Made by a program: the position numbers and the translations under genes
Part shown: one piece after another, positions 51,481 through 59,774 of the stretch
Numbering within the stretch: the stretch's first letter is position 1
How the letters are laid out: each line of letters starts with the position of its first letter
Notes under the pieces: generated by a model
Told to the model about the DNA's origin: nothing
The model's database searches: none
Seen by the model: the letters and a program-made list of their open reading frames with translations, nothing else
Assembly (NCBI RefSeq): GCF_023823125.1
Contig: NZ_CP090949.1
Span: forward strand, 1,698,001-1,762,000
Origin: Erythrobacter aurantius
GTDB taxonomy: Bacteria > Pseudomonadota > Alphaproteobacteria > Sphingomonadales > Sphingomonadaceae
Length of the DNA stretch: 64,000 nucleotides
Direction of reading: 5' to 3'

Positions 51481-52927
51481 GGCGCACGCCTCCGGCGATA
51501 GTCAGCCGTCTCTGGCCGAGGCGCCTGATTCAGCGCCGGGGCTGACGTCCGATCCTGCCATCCCCGCGCCGCAGCCGCGCGCCAGCCTTGCGCGGCGCAT
51601 GGGATTTATCGCGACCGCGTGGATCATCGTGCTGCTGCTGGGCGGCGGGATCGCGCTCGAACGCACGCTGACAAGCCAGGTGCAGGCGAATTTCGACGAA
51701 CAGCTCGAATACCAGCTGACGGCGATGATCTCCTCGGCGGAGATCGACAGCTTTGGCGAGGTCTGGTTCTACCGCTCGCTGGGCGACCAGCGGTTTCTTG
51801 AACCGGGCAGCGGCCTTTACTGGCAGATCGATGGAGAAGGATATGAACCGTATCCGTCGCGCAGCCTGTGGGACACGCCCTTGCAATTGCGCGGTGTCAT
51901 CGAAGACGGCGCAGGCGGCTTTGTGGACGAGCCGCAGTTCTATGATTCCGCCCAGTTCGAGGGCGAGCCGCTGCGCATTGCCGAACGCACGCTGATCCTG
52001 CCCGGCAGCGACACGCGCTGGACCTTTGCCGTGGCTGCTGCGACCGAGGAACGCGACAACCAGATTCAGCGTGTGCGCTTCATCCTGTTCTGGAGTTTTG
52101 CGGTGCTGGGCCTTGGTCTGATCGGCATGGCCTTGCTTCAAATATGGTACGGGCTTTCCCCGTTACGCCGGGTGCGCGCGGCCATTTCCAAGCTGCGCAC
52201 CACGGGCGAAAATCGCATCACCGAGCCGCTGCCGACAGAGGTTCAGCCGCTGGTGGATGAAGTCAACGCACTGCTCGAACACACAGAACGGCAGGCGGAG
52301 GAAGCGCGGATGCATGCGGGCAATCTCGCGCACGCGCTGAAGACCCCGCTGACTGTGCTGACCAACGCAGCGACCGCGAAGGACCCCAACCTCAATCAGG
52401 CGGTGTTTCGTGAAACCCGCACCATGCAGCGGCATGTCGATCACCACCTCGCCCGCGCACGCGCCGTCGGCCGCCGTGCTGTGGGGCAGGCGCGCACCAA
52501 TGTCCGCCAGAGCGCCGAAGCGGTGCGGCGCGCAGTTGAGCGGCTTTATCCCAATGGCCGTCTCGATATCGCCGGCAGCCGCGACGCTGTGGTCGCAATC
52601 GAGCGGCAGGATCTTGACGAGATTTTCGGCAACCTGATCGAAAACGCGGCCAAATACGGCGGTGGCAGCGTGTTCGTGACGATCGATCACGAACCCGATG
52701 CCGATCAATGCGTCATCTGGGTCGAGGATGACGGAACCGGCATTCCCGAGGCTGAGCGAACGCGCATTTTCGATCGCGGGGCGCGGCTGGATACGGGCAA
52801 GCCCGGCACCGGACTTGGCCTCGCCATCGTGCGCGATGTGGTGGAGATTTACGGTGGCTCTGTCACGCTCGATGAAAGTGAAGATCTGGGCGGATTGCTG
52901 GTGGAACTGAGACTGCCACGCGCTTGA
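51431..52927 (+). CDS. Two-component sensor histidine kinase
   Basis: The protein has 498 residues if the GTG at 51431 is used, which overlaps the regulator. The first 50 residues are Pro/Ser/Ala-rich and may belong to an over-long start. A transmembrane helix (about residues 58-76) and a second one (about 217-237) bound a periplasmic sensor. HAMP-like linker, H-box HALKTPLTVLTN, N-box GNLIENAAKYG, G1 VEDDGTGIP and G2 TGKPGTGLGLAIV are all intact. The PepSY protein upstream suggests a PhoQ-like system; the signal is unknown. Confidence 0.9.
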   Translation: MASVTASTTRPTPHGRKAHASGDSQPSLAEAPDSAPGLTSDPAIPAPQPRASLARRMGFIATAWIIVLLLGGGIALERTLTSQVQANFDEQLEYQLTAMISSAEIDSFGEVWFYRSLGDQRFLEPGSGLYWQIDGEGYEPYPSRSLWDTPLQLRGVIEDGAGGFVDEPQFYDSAQFEGEPLRIAERTLILPGSDTRWTFAVAAATEERDNQIQRVRFILFWSFAVLGLGLIGMALLQIWYGLSPLRRVRAAISKLRTTGENRITEPLPTEVQPLVDEVNALLEHTERQAEEARMHAGNLAHALKTPLTVLTNAATAKDPNLNQAVFRETRTMQRHVDHHLARARAVGRRAVGQARTNVRQSAEAVRRAVERLYPNGRLDIAGSRDAVVAIERQDLDEIFGNLIENAAKYGGGSVFVTIDHEPDADQCVIWVEDDGTGIPEAERTRIFDRGARLDTGKPGTGLGLAIVRDVVEIYGGSVTLDESEDLGGLLVELRLPRA

Positions 52928-53035
52928 GTGCGTCGGGTGTTATTCCGGCCTGTTTTCATGGTGATACGACGACGAGTTCAGCCTGCATTCAAGCCCGCAA
53001 GGCAACTGTGCGCTTGATCAGAAGGGGAGCGGACG

Positions 53036-53530
53036 ATGCGGGCAAGACTGGCGAGCGTTCTGGCAGGGGCAGTTATTCTGACTGCCTGCTCCACCACTCA
53101 AACTGTATCCGGGTTTGATGGGCAGCGCAGCGTATTCCACAATCCCTATGCTCCGGTTGTGATTGATCATGGCCCTGTCGGCCCCGAACAATGCGTCGGT
53201 TGTCCTGACGGAGTATGGGTCGACGGGTTTTTCTACCCCGGTCGTGGTGCCTACGCCTATGACCGCTATGGAACGCGCATCCTTTTGACCCGGCAGGAAC
53301 GCAGGCAGGCGCGTGAACGCTATCGGCAAGTCAGCGCGCTGATCGAACAGAACCGCGCGATAGAGCAGTTCAACGCCGCCAAGGCCGGGGCTTTGCCGCC
53401 GCCGCCAATCCCGTCAGCGCCGCCGATTGCTTCGCAAGGCCCTTCCGCTGAAACAAAGTCTGGGAATGACAGAGGCGGGAGCAGCGCGCCGCCACCAGTA
53501 CGGCTTCCCGAAAACCGCGAGCCGTTTTAG
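53036..53530 (+). CDS. Hypothetical lipoprotein
   Basis: The protein has 164 residues with a lipobox (Leu-Thr-Ala-Cys18). An aromatic/Gly segment follows (VWVDGFFYPGRGAYAYDRYGTRILL), then a basic helical stretch (RQERRQARERYRQVSALIEQ) and a long Pro-rich tail (PPPPIPSAPPI). It is probably anchored in the outer membrane, reaching toward peptidoglycan. No family recognised. It is transcribed toward the convergent chorismate mutase gene. Confidence 0.68.
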   Translation: MRARLASVLAGAVILTACSTTQTVSGFDGQRSVFHNPYAPVVIDHGPVGPEQCVGCPDGVWVDGFFYPGRGAYAYDRYGTRILLTRQERRQARERYRQVSALIEQNRAIEQFNAAKAGALPPPPIPSAPPIASQGPSAETKSGNDRGGSSAPPPVRLPENREPF

Positions 53531-53537
53531 CGGGCAA

Positions 53538-53858
53538 TCAGCCTTCGCGCGCCTTTTCGTGGTGGCGGATCACCTCATCGATGATGAAGCGCAGGAATTT
53601 CTCGCTGAATTCCGGGTCGAGATCGGCCTCTTCGGAAAGTTTGCGCAGCCGCGCGATCTGGCGTGCCTCCCGGTCGGGATCGGCTGGGGGCAGGGTGACC
53701 TTGGCCTTGTATTCGCCCACCGCCTGCGTGATGCGAAACCGTTCCGCCAACATGTGAATGATCGCGGCATCGATATTGTCGATGCTCTTGCGGTAGGCGG
53801 CCAGCACCGGGTCTCCGGCGGCGGTCTGAGTGGTCGGGCTTTGCGTTTCCTGCGGCAT
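53538..53858 (-). CDS. Chorismate mutase (AroQ type)
   Basis: The protein has 106 residues from the ATG at 53858; the long frame to 54116 overlaps the divergent isoprenoid gene and is not used. This all-helical mutase converts chorismate to prephenate. Conserved features: YRKSIDNIDAAIIHMLAERFRITQAVGEYK with its Arg and Lys, ADPDREARQIARLRKLS and LRFIIDEVIRHH. It is a stand-alone enzyme, not fused to prephenate dehydratase. Confidence 0.9.
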   Translation of the reverse strand: MPQETQSPTTQTAAGDPVLAAYRKSIDNIDAAIIHMLAERFRITQAVGEYKAKVTLPPADPDREARQIARLRKLSEEADLDPEFSEKFLRFIIDEVIRHHEKAREG

Positions 53859-53925
53859 GGGGCGCAGAATTAGCAGCAATTCTGCGCTTGCCAAGCGCGC
53901 GACGCAGCACGTATGGCGACGAGCG

Positions 53926-54936
53926 ATGACCGCAGATGTCGTTCCCTTGCCGCGCAAACAGCCGACGCTTGATCCGATGCTGTCGCTGACTGCCAGCGGC
54001 ATGAATTCGGTCAACACCGTGATTCTGGAACGCATGCAAAGCGAAATTCCGCTGATCCCGCGTTTGGCAGGCCATCTGATTTCGGGCGGTGGCAAGCGTT
54101 TGCGGCCAATGCTCACGCTCGCTGGGGCGGAACTGGTCGGATATCAGGGCACCCGCCATCACAAGCTGGCGGCAGCGGTGGAATTCATCCACACCGCGAC
54201 CTTGCTGCATGACGATGTGGTGGACGGCAGCGAATTGCGCCGGGGCAAGGCGGCTGCCAATATCATCTTTGGAAATCCCGCCACCGTGCTGGTGGGAGAT
54301 TTCCTGTTCAGCCGCGCGTTCGAGCTGATGACGGAAGATGGCTCTCTGCGCGTTCTCAAGATTCTCAGCCACGCCAGCGCGGTGATCGCCGAAGGCGAAG
54401 TGTCGCAATTGAGCGCGCAGCGGCAGATCGAAACCAGCGAAGAACGCTATCTCCACATCATCGGCGCGAAAACCGCAGCCTTGTTCGCCGCGGCCAGCCA
54501 GATCAGCGCCGTTGTCGCCGAATGCAGCGACGAACAGGAGCGCGCGCTGGAAGATTACGGTCGCAACCTTGGCGTTGCGTTCCAGCTGGTGGACGATGCA
54601 ATCGATTACGATTCCGACGCGGCCAGCATGGGCAAGGACCAGGGCGACGACTTCCGCGAAGGCAAGATGACGCTGCCGGTGATCCTCGCCCACGCGCGCG
54701 GCGATGCGGATGAGCGCAAGTTCTGGAAGGATGCGATCCTTGGCCACCGTTCTTCGGATGAGGACCTTGCCCACGCGATTGCGCTGATCGAAAAGCACAA
54801 CGCTCTCGAAGACACGCGGGAAAAGGCGCGGCATTTTGCACAGCGTGCGATCGACGCGATTTCGATCTTCCCCGACAGCAAGGCTCGCGCTGCTATGGCC
54901 GAAGCCGCACAATTCGCTGTCGCGCGCGGTTACTGA
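53926..54936 (+). CDS. Trans-polyprenyl diphosphate synthase (ubiquinone side chain)
   Basis: The protein has 336 residues from the ATG at 53926. The two Asp-rich motifs of the IspB/DdsA family are visible: LLHDDVVDGSELRRG (about residues 94-108) and FQLVDDAIDYDSD. LISGGGKRLRPML is the conserved substrate region. It makes the long (probably C50) tail that UbiA attaches to 4-hydroxybenzoate. Chain length is inferred from the lineage. It diverges from chorismate mutase, whose pathway supplies the ring. Confidence 0.92.
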   Translation: MTADVVPLPRKQPTLDPMLSLTASGMNSVNTVILERMQSEIPLIPRLAGHLISGGGKRLRPMLTLAGAELVGYQGTRHHKLAAAVEFIHTATLLHDDVVDGSELRRGKAAANIIFGNPATVLVGDFLFSRAFELMTEDGSLRVLKILSHASAVIAEGEVSQLSAQRQIETSEERYLHIIGAKTAALFAAASQISAVVAECSDEQERALEDYGRNLGVAFQLVDDAIDYDSDAASMGKDQGDDFREGKMTLPVILAHARGDADERKFWKDAILGHRSSDEDLAHAIALIEKHNALEDTREKARHFAQRAIDAISIFPDSKARAAMAEAAQFAVARGY

Positions 54937-54955
54937 TCGCGCTAGCTAGCCGGGC

Positions 54956-57382
54956 GTGAGCCCTCAACTGCCCATCAATGCCGTTCTGCCGGATCTCAGG
55001 GATGCCTTGTCGCGTTCCGGCGCGGCGGTGCTGATCGCGCCTCCGGGAGCGGGCAAGACCACTGCTGTCGCGCCCGCCTTGCTCGGTGAGCAATGGTGCA
55101 AGGGGCAGATCATCATCACTTCACCGCGCCGGGTTGCCGCGCGGGCTGCGGCAGAGCGCATGGCTGAGATGCTGGGCGAACGCGCGGGCGAGACAGTCGG
55201 CTACATGACCCGGCTCGACAGCAAGACATCAGCGAAGACGCGCATTCTGGTTGTGACCGAGGCGATCCTTGTGAACCGTCTGGTGGATGATCCGGAGCTT
55301 CCGGGTGTTTCCGCCATCCTGTTCGACGAGGCGCATGAACGGCATCTCGACAGCGATCTGGGCCTCGCGCTGGCGCTGGAAACGCGCGAAGTTCTGCGTG
55401 ATGACCTGCGCGTTCTGGTGATGTCGGCGACGATTGATGGCGCACGCTTTGCCCGGCTCTTGGGCGAGGGCGCGCCGGTGATTGAAAGCGAAGGGCGCAG
55501 TTTCCCGCTGGAAATCAGATGGCTGGGTGCCGATCCTGCCAAACGTCTGGAAGACCAGATGGCTTCGGCTGTGCTGACCGCATGGCGCGAGCATGATGGT
55601 GACATCCTCGCCTTCCTGCCGGGTGTCGGCGAGATCGAGCGGACCCGTGAGCGGCTTGAGGCGAAGCTTCCGCAAGCCCCGATCCTGCTGCTCCATGGTC
55701 AGGTCGAACCCGCGGCGCAGCGCCTTGCGATCCGGCGCGATTCGGAGGGTCGAAGGAGGATTGTTCTGGCGACTGCGATTGCGGAAACCTCGCTGACGCT
55801 CGACGGGGTGTCTGTTGTGGTCGACAGCGGCCTTGCACGGTCCGCCCAATATGACCGCGCGGCTGGCACCACGCATCTTGTCACGCATCGGGCAAGTCAG
55901 GCCGCTGCTGCACAAAGGGCAGGGCGCGCGGCGCGGCAAGGGCCGGGTGTCGCCTATTGGCTGTGGGAGGAAGGCGGTCATCTGGGGCGGCCCGAATTTG
56001 CTCCGCCGGAGATCGAAACAGCCGATCTGACCGCGCTGATGCTCAGGCTCGCCAAATGGGGAACGGGCGATCCGGCTGCGCTGCGCTGGCTGGATCCGCC
56101 GCCCGAGGCATCGGTCAAGGCGGCGCGAGCCAGCCTGCTCGCAATCCGCGCTATCCACGATGACGGCAGGATCACCGATTGGGGAGAGAAGATATCAACC
56201 TTGCCGCTTGAGCCGCGCTGGGCGGCGGCGGTGCTGGCGGGGGCTGGCAGCGGGCAAGGGGAGAAACTCGCCCAATTTGCCCTGCTTGCGCAGGAGCGGG
56301 GGCTTGGCGGCAGAGGCGAAGACCTTGCTCACAGGCTCGATCGCTGGATGCAGGATCGTTCGCCAAGGGCCACCGCCAGTCGCAAGCTGGCTGCGGGCTG
56401 GGCGCGACAGGCCGAGCGGATCATGGGCAGAACGGACGCCGAGTGGCGCGACCCGGCAGTGCATCTCGCCTTCGCCATGCCCGACAGGATCGCGCGGCGA
56501 AGGGGCAAGTCGGGCGAACAATGGATTTCTGGCGGAGGTCGCGGTTTCCAGCTTGATCCGACTTCACCGCTGGCTCGGGCGGAATGGATGGTGATCGCCG
56601 ATGCACAGGGCGAGGCCAAAGGGGCGCGGATCACAGCCGGAGTGGAAATCGATCCGGCCCTGATTGATCAGGATCTGGGCGATTTGATCGAGTCGCGATC
56701 GGCTTTGAACTGGAATGCCAAGGAGGGTCGCGTCGAGGCGCGGCTCGAAAAGCGGCTTGGCGCGATCACTATGGCAAGCGGCCCCGATCCACAGCCTGAC
56801 CCAAGCGCCATTGTGGACATGCTTGTGGAGAAAGCCCGGGACAGGCTGGGGGGAATTCTCCCCGCGGCGCTTCTGGCACGAGGGCGCTACGCCGGAATCG
56901 AGAGCCTGACGGATGCCGGATTGCAGGGAAGTATCGACCTGTGGCTCCGGCCGCTGCTCGATGGCCGCCGCGATCTTGATGTTGCCAAGGCAAGGTTGGC
57001 CGATGCCGTGCTGAACACGCTCGACTGGAATGATCGCCAGACGCTCGATCGCGCGGCGCCGACCCATTTCACCTCTCCCGCCGATACGCGCCATGCCATC
57101 GATTATTCAGGTGATGACGCGCCCAGCGTGGAGGTGCGGGTGCAGGCCCTGTTCGGGCTGGACAACCACCCGATGATCGGGCGGACGCCTTTGCTGCTGA
57201 AGCTGACCAGTCCGGCCGGGCGTCCAATCCAGTCCACGCGCGATCTGCCCAGATTCTGGCGCGGTTCGTGGGCTGACGTGGCCAAGGATATGAAGGGTCG
57301 TTATCCCAAGCATCGCTGGCCGGATCAGCCCTGGCTGGAAAAGCCAAGCCTCAAGACCAAAAACGCCTTCAATCGCGAATAG
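54956..57382 (+). CDS. hrpB: ATP-dependent helicase HrpB
   Basis: This 808-residue DEAH-box RNA helicase starts at a GTG. Motifs: APPGAGKTTAVAPALL (about residue 25), SPRRVAARAAAERMA, FDEAHERHLDSDLGLAL (about residue 124), VMSATIDGARF, and the C-terminal domain with TAIAETSLTLDGV and QRAGRAARQGPGVAYWLW. The C-terminal region IGRTPLLLKLTSPAGRPIQSTRDLPRFW is typical of HrpB and distinguishes it from HrpA. The exact RNA target is unknown. It follows the isoprenoid gene by 20 bases. Confidence 0.93.
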   Translation: MSPQLPINAVLPDLRDALSRSGAAVLIAPPGAGKTTAVAPALLGEQWCKGQIIITSPRRVAARAAAERMAEMLGERAGETVGYMTRLDSKTSAKTRILVVTEAILVNRLVDDPELPGVSAILFDEAHERHLDSDLGLALALETREVLRDDLRVLVMSATIDGARFARLLGEGAPVIESEGRSFPLEIRWLGADPAKRLEDQMASAVLTAWREHDGDILAFLPGVGEIERTRERLEAKLPQAPILLLHGQVEPAAQRLAIRRDSEGRRRIVLATAIAETSLTLDGVSVVVDSGLARSAQYDRAAGTTHLVTHRASQAAAAQRAGRAARQGPGVAYWLWEEGGHLGRPEFAPPEIETADLTALMLRLAKWGTGDPAALRWLDPPPEASVKAARASLLAIRAIHDDGRITDWGEKISTLPLEPRWAAAVLAGAGSGQGEKLAQFALLAQERGLGGRGEDLAHRLDRWMQDRSPRATASRKLAAGWARQAERIMGRTDAEWRDPAVHLAFAMPDRIARRRGKSGEQWISGGGRGFQLDPTSPLARAEWMVIADAQGEAKGARITAGVEIDPALIDQDLGDLIESRSALNWNAKEGRVEARLEKRLGAITMASGPDPQPDPSAIVDMLVEKARDRLGGILPAALLARGRYAGIESLTDAGLQGSIDLWLRPLLDGRRDLDVAKARLADAVLNTLDWNDRQTLDRAAPTHFTSPADTRHAIDYSGDDAPSVEVRVQALFGLDNHPMIGRTPLLLKLTSPAGRPIQSTRDLPRFWRGSWADVAKDMKGRYPKHRWPDQPWLEKPSLKTKNAFNRE

Positions 57383-57421
57383 GTTTGGACTATCGGACCC
57401 GTAGACAAGGGATCACGAACA

Positions 57422-57700
57422 ATGACCGCAATCATCTACCAGCAACCCAAGAGCGCGATGCAATCGGGTAAGGCGAAGACCGATGTCTGGGTGCTCGAAT
57501 TCGAGGGGAGCGAGGCACGCAAGCCCGATCCGCTGATGGGATGGACCGGAAGCGGTGACACGCAGGCGCAGGTGAAGCTGAATTTCCCGACGAAGGAAGC
57601 GGCGAAGGCCTATGCCGAGAAATACGGCATCACCGCCCGCGTGCACGCTTCCCCGCCGAAAAAGCTCAAATTGCAGGCCTACGCCGACAATTTCCGGTAA
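57422..57700 (+). CDS. Complex I accessory subunit, NDUFS4-like
   Basis: The protein has 92 residues and matches the ETC complex I subunit conserved region: TDVWVLEFEGSEARKPDPLMGWTGSGDTQAQVKLNF and AKAYAEKYGITARV. The family is the alphaproteobacterial relative of the mitochondrial 18-kDa NDUFS4 subunit, supporting the lineage assignment. It is encoded far from any nuo operon in this window. Confidence 0.9.
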   Translation: MTAIIYQQPKSAMQSGKAKTDVWVLEFEGSEARKPDPLMGWTGSGDTQAQVKLNFPTKEAAKAYAEKYGITARVHASPPKKLKLQAYADNFR

Positions 57701-57718
57701 GCGGCTGCTGCCAGCGCA

Positions 57719-58312
57719 TCAGCCTTTGTAGCGGATGCGCCCGGCATTATAGAGCGCGCGGCAATCGCTTGCATCGCGCATGGTGTCTTCCTCCAGCAGG
57801 ACGCTGGCCATGCCGTCCCCTGCAAAGCGCGGATCGTCGCATTCGCCATCATTGGCCCACTGGCTGCTGTCGTCACCGAAGCTCCAGCTTCCCGCGGCGC
57901 GCCGCATCTGGATTGCGCCTGACTGATACAGGCCGCGGCAGTCTGTGGCATCGCGCAGACGATCGGCGTCGAGCAGGGTCGCCGCCATGCCGCGTCCCGT
58001 GAAGCGAGGGTCATCGCACTCGCCATCATTGGCCCACTGGCTCGAATTGTCGCCAAAATCGACATAACGGGTCAGCAAGCGGATGCGCCCCGCATCATAA
58101 AGTGCACGACAATCGTTGGCATCGCTCATGGTATCTTCGTCAAGCAGGGTTGCGGCCATCCCGCTGCCTTCGAAGCGCGGATCATCGCACTCGCCATCAT
58201 TGGACCATGTGCTTGAGTTGTTGCCGAAATTCACTTCCTGCGCGTGTGCCGGCGCTGCGGTGAATGTGGCCGCCATCGCAAAGGCACAGACGGCAGAAAT
58301 TGGCTTCTTCAT
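57719..58312 (-). CDS. Secreted protein with three WANDGECDDPRF repeats
   Basis: The protein has 197 residues with an N-terminal signal peptide ending near AHA. The mature part is three tandem repeats of about 55 residues, each with FG(D/N)(D/N)SS-x-W(A/S)NDGECDDPRF, then GMA-x2-LL and D-DCR-LY-x-(A/S)G-I. Each has two cysteines, likely forming one disulfide per repeat, and acidic clusters suggest Ca or metal binding. Similar motifs occur in scattered rhizobial and sphingomonad secreted proteins; no function known to me. Confidence 0.75.
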   Translation of the reverse strand: MKKPISAVCAFAMAATFTAAPAHAQEVNFGNNSSTWSNDGECDDPRFEGSGMAATLLDEDTMSDANDCRALYDAGRIRLLTRYVDFGDNSSQWANDGECDDPRFTGRGMAATLLDADRLRDATDCRGLYQSGAIQMRRAAGSWSFGDDSSQWANDGECDDPRFAGDGMASVLLEEDTMRDASDCRALYNAGRIRYKG

Positions 58313-58430
58313 GATAATACCCCTCCAGCGGACCCGAGAATGTCCATCGGCTTCGCCGCATTAACTCCGGCTGAAGTCACGATCAGTCGCCCGCATCTGC
58401 GGAATTAGCACGCTTTGAGCGCAAAGCAGG

Positions 58431-58458
58431 TTGAAAATTTCGCCCCGCTCGTCATATG
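58431..58458 (+). promoter_or_regulatory. Predicted promoter for the SRP RNA
   Basis: TTGAAA (58431-58436) and CATATG (58453-58458) are 16 bases apart. The expected start about seven bases on (58465) coincides with the base of the SRP RNA stem. Confidence 0.6.
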
Positions 58459-58462
58459 GGGG

Positions 58463-58555
58463 CTCGGGAGTCGGGTGGACGTTTGCGTTCGCTCACCGGG
58501 TCAGGTCCGGAAGGAAGCAGCCCAGGTGAATTGCGGCGGGTCGCTCGGCTCCTTT
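58463..58555 (+). ncRNA. ffs: Signal recognition particle RNA (4.5S type)
   Basis: The apical domain that binds Ffh is unmistakable: GGTCAGGTCCGGAAGGAAGC at 58499-58518, with the GGAA tetraloop and asymmetric loop. The ends pair into a stem of about 12 base pairs (GGAGTCGGGTGG with the 3' part ending CTCGGCTCC), and a T run follows at 58553. This is the short bacterial form without an Alu domain. Exact ends are estimated from the stem and promoter. The next gene ends 10 bases later on the opposite strand. Confidence 0.93.
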
Positions 58556-58565
58556 TCCATTCAGT

Positions 58566-59672
58566 TCAGTCAAGCGATACGCCAAGCTCGCGGGCCTTGG
58601 CTTCCAACGCCGCGTGCGCGGCCCCGGTCTGTTTGAGCGTGATCGCATCGACCTCCCGGACCCAGATCTGGAAATCGGCGAGAGCAAGGCAAAATGCCTG
58701 AGGATCTTCCGCCGTCCTTGCGTCTCCCATCCGTTTGACGATCGGCATCATGTCGAGCACTTTTTCCATTGCAGCCAGCGGGTTGCCGGTGGGACTGGCA
58801 TAACCCGAAGCCTCCATCACAAGGCCAACGATATCCATCGTCTCGATCTTGCCTGATTGGTCCAGCTTCCAGATCATCCAAGTCGTCAGCCGGTCGCGAT
58901 AGCTTGTGCGTTCCAGCATCTTGGCGCTGAACCTGTCGGAAAACCGATCTTCGGCGAGCAGGTCGCGCATTTCGGACAGGACGGCCTCGTCGGCGCAGCG
59001 CGTGGCGTTGAGGGAGGCGGGAATATCGACCTGAGGCATTGCTGGGCGCGGCGTGCCTTCGGGCAACCGGCCGAACGCTTCCCCGAACTGGGCGCGGGTC
59101 AAATCTTCGCGTGAACAGGTCAGGCTGACTTCGCCCAAGCCATGATCGAGAGCGAGAAACACCCGCGTCGGCTCGCCTTCGACTTCGACAGTCTTTTCGA
59201 AGCTCATCCAGCCCACGGCGCTGATCATGCTCATCGGTGTGTTGTCGTAGTCGCGGTAGACATAGGTCCACCCGCCGTCCGCTTCGAGAACCTCACCGAT
59301 TTGCGACATGATGTCCTGCGCCAGTTCCTCATCGGCCAGCTTGAAGGAATAGGTCATCTGGAACAGCCGGTTGCTCCACGCTGTCGACATCGGTTTAGCG
59401 GTGTCGAACGGAGCGTAGCTGTCCGGCATGACCAGACCGGGCGTGATCAATTGCTCCACCCTCGTGCTGCCGGGCACTCCCGTTTCGCCAAATGCATACT
59501 GCATCGCGCCATTGGGAGAGCACATCCGCTCAAGCCGCTGGGCAGACAGGTTTGCCAGTGAAATCGGCGTATCCGTTGCCGTCGACGAGGTGCTGTCGCC
59601 AACCGGCTGAGCAAAGGTCGGCGCCGCCATGCCAAGAGCCAGGGATGCCGCGATCAGGGAAGAGATTTTCAT
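58566..59672 (-). CDS. Hypothetical secreted protein
   Basis: The protein has 368 residues. A signal peptide (residues 1-21, TFAQ) precedes a mixed alpha/beta body with no motif I recognise. Four scattered cysteines (for example RMCSPNG, SLTCSRED, NATRCAD, AFCLALAD) may form disulfides in the periplasm. The segment YSFKLADEELAQDIMSQIG is helical. It is followed by the SRP RNA gene on the opposite strand. Confidence 0.7.
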   Translation of the reverse strand: MKISSLIAASLALGMAAPTFAQPVGDSTSSTATDTPISLANLSAQRLERMCSPNGAMQYAFGETGVPGSTRVEQLITPGLVMPDSYAPFDTAKPMSTAWSNRLFQMTYSFKLADEELAQDIMSQIGEVLEADGGWTYVYRDYDNTPMSMISAVGWMSFEKTVEVEGEPTRVFLALDHGLGEVSLTCSREDLTRAQFGEAFGRLPEGTPRPAMPQVDIPASLNATRCADEAVLSEMRDLLAEDRFSDRFSAKMLERTSYRDRLTTWMIWKLDQSGKIETMDIVGLVMEASGYASPTGNPLAAMEKVLDMMPIVKRMGDARTAEDPQAFCLALADFQIWVREVDAITLKQTGAAHAALEAKARELGVSLD

Positions 59673-59774
59673 CGCGGTGATCTATTCCCGGCACGGCCCA
59701 ATGACAATGCGGATCGTGCAAAACCGGGGTGCTTTGCAATCGACATCCTTGCTACCAGCGCCTAGCTTGCGGCC

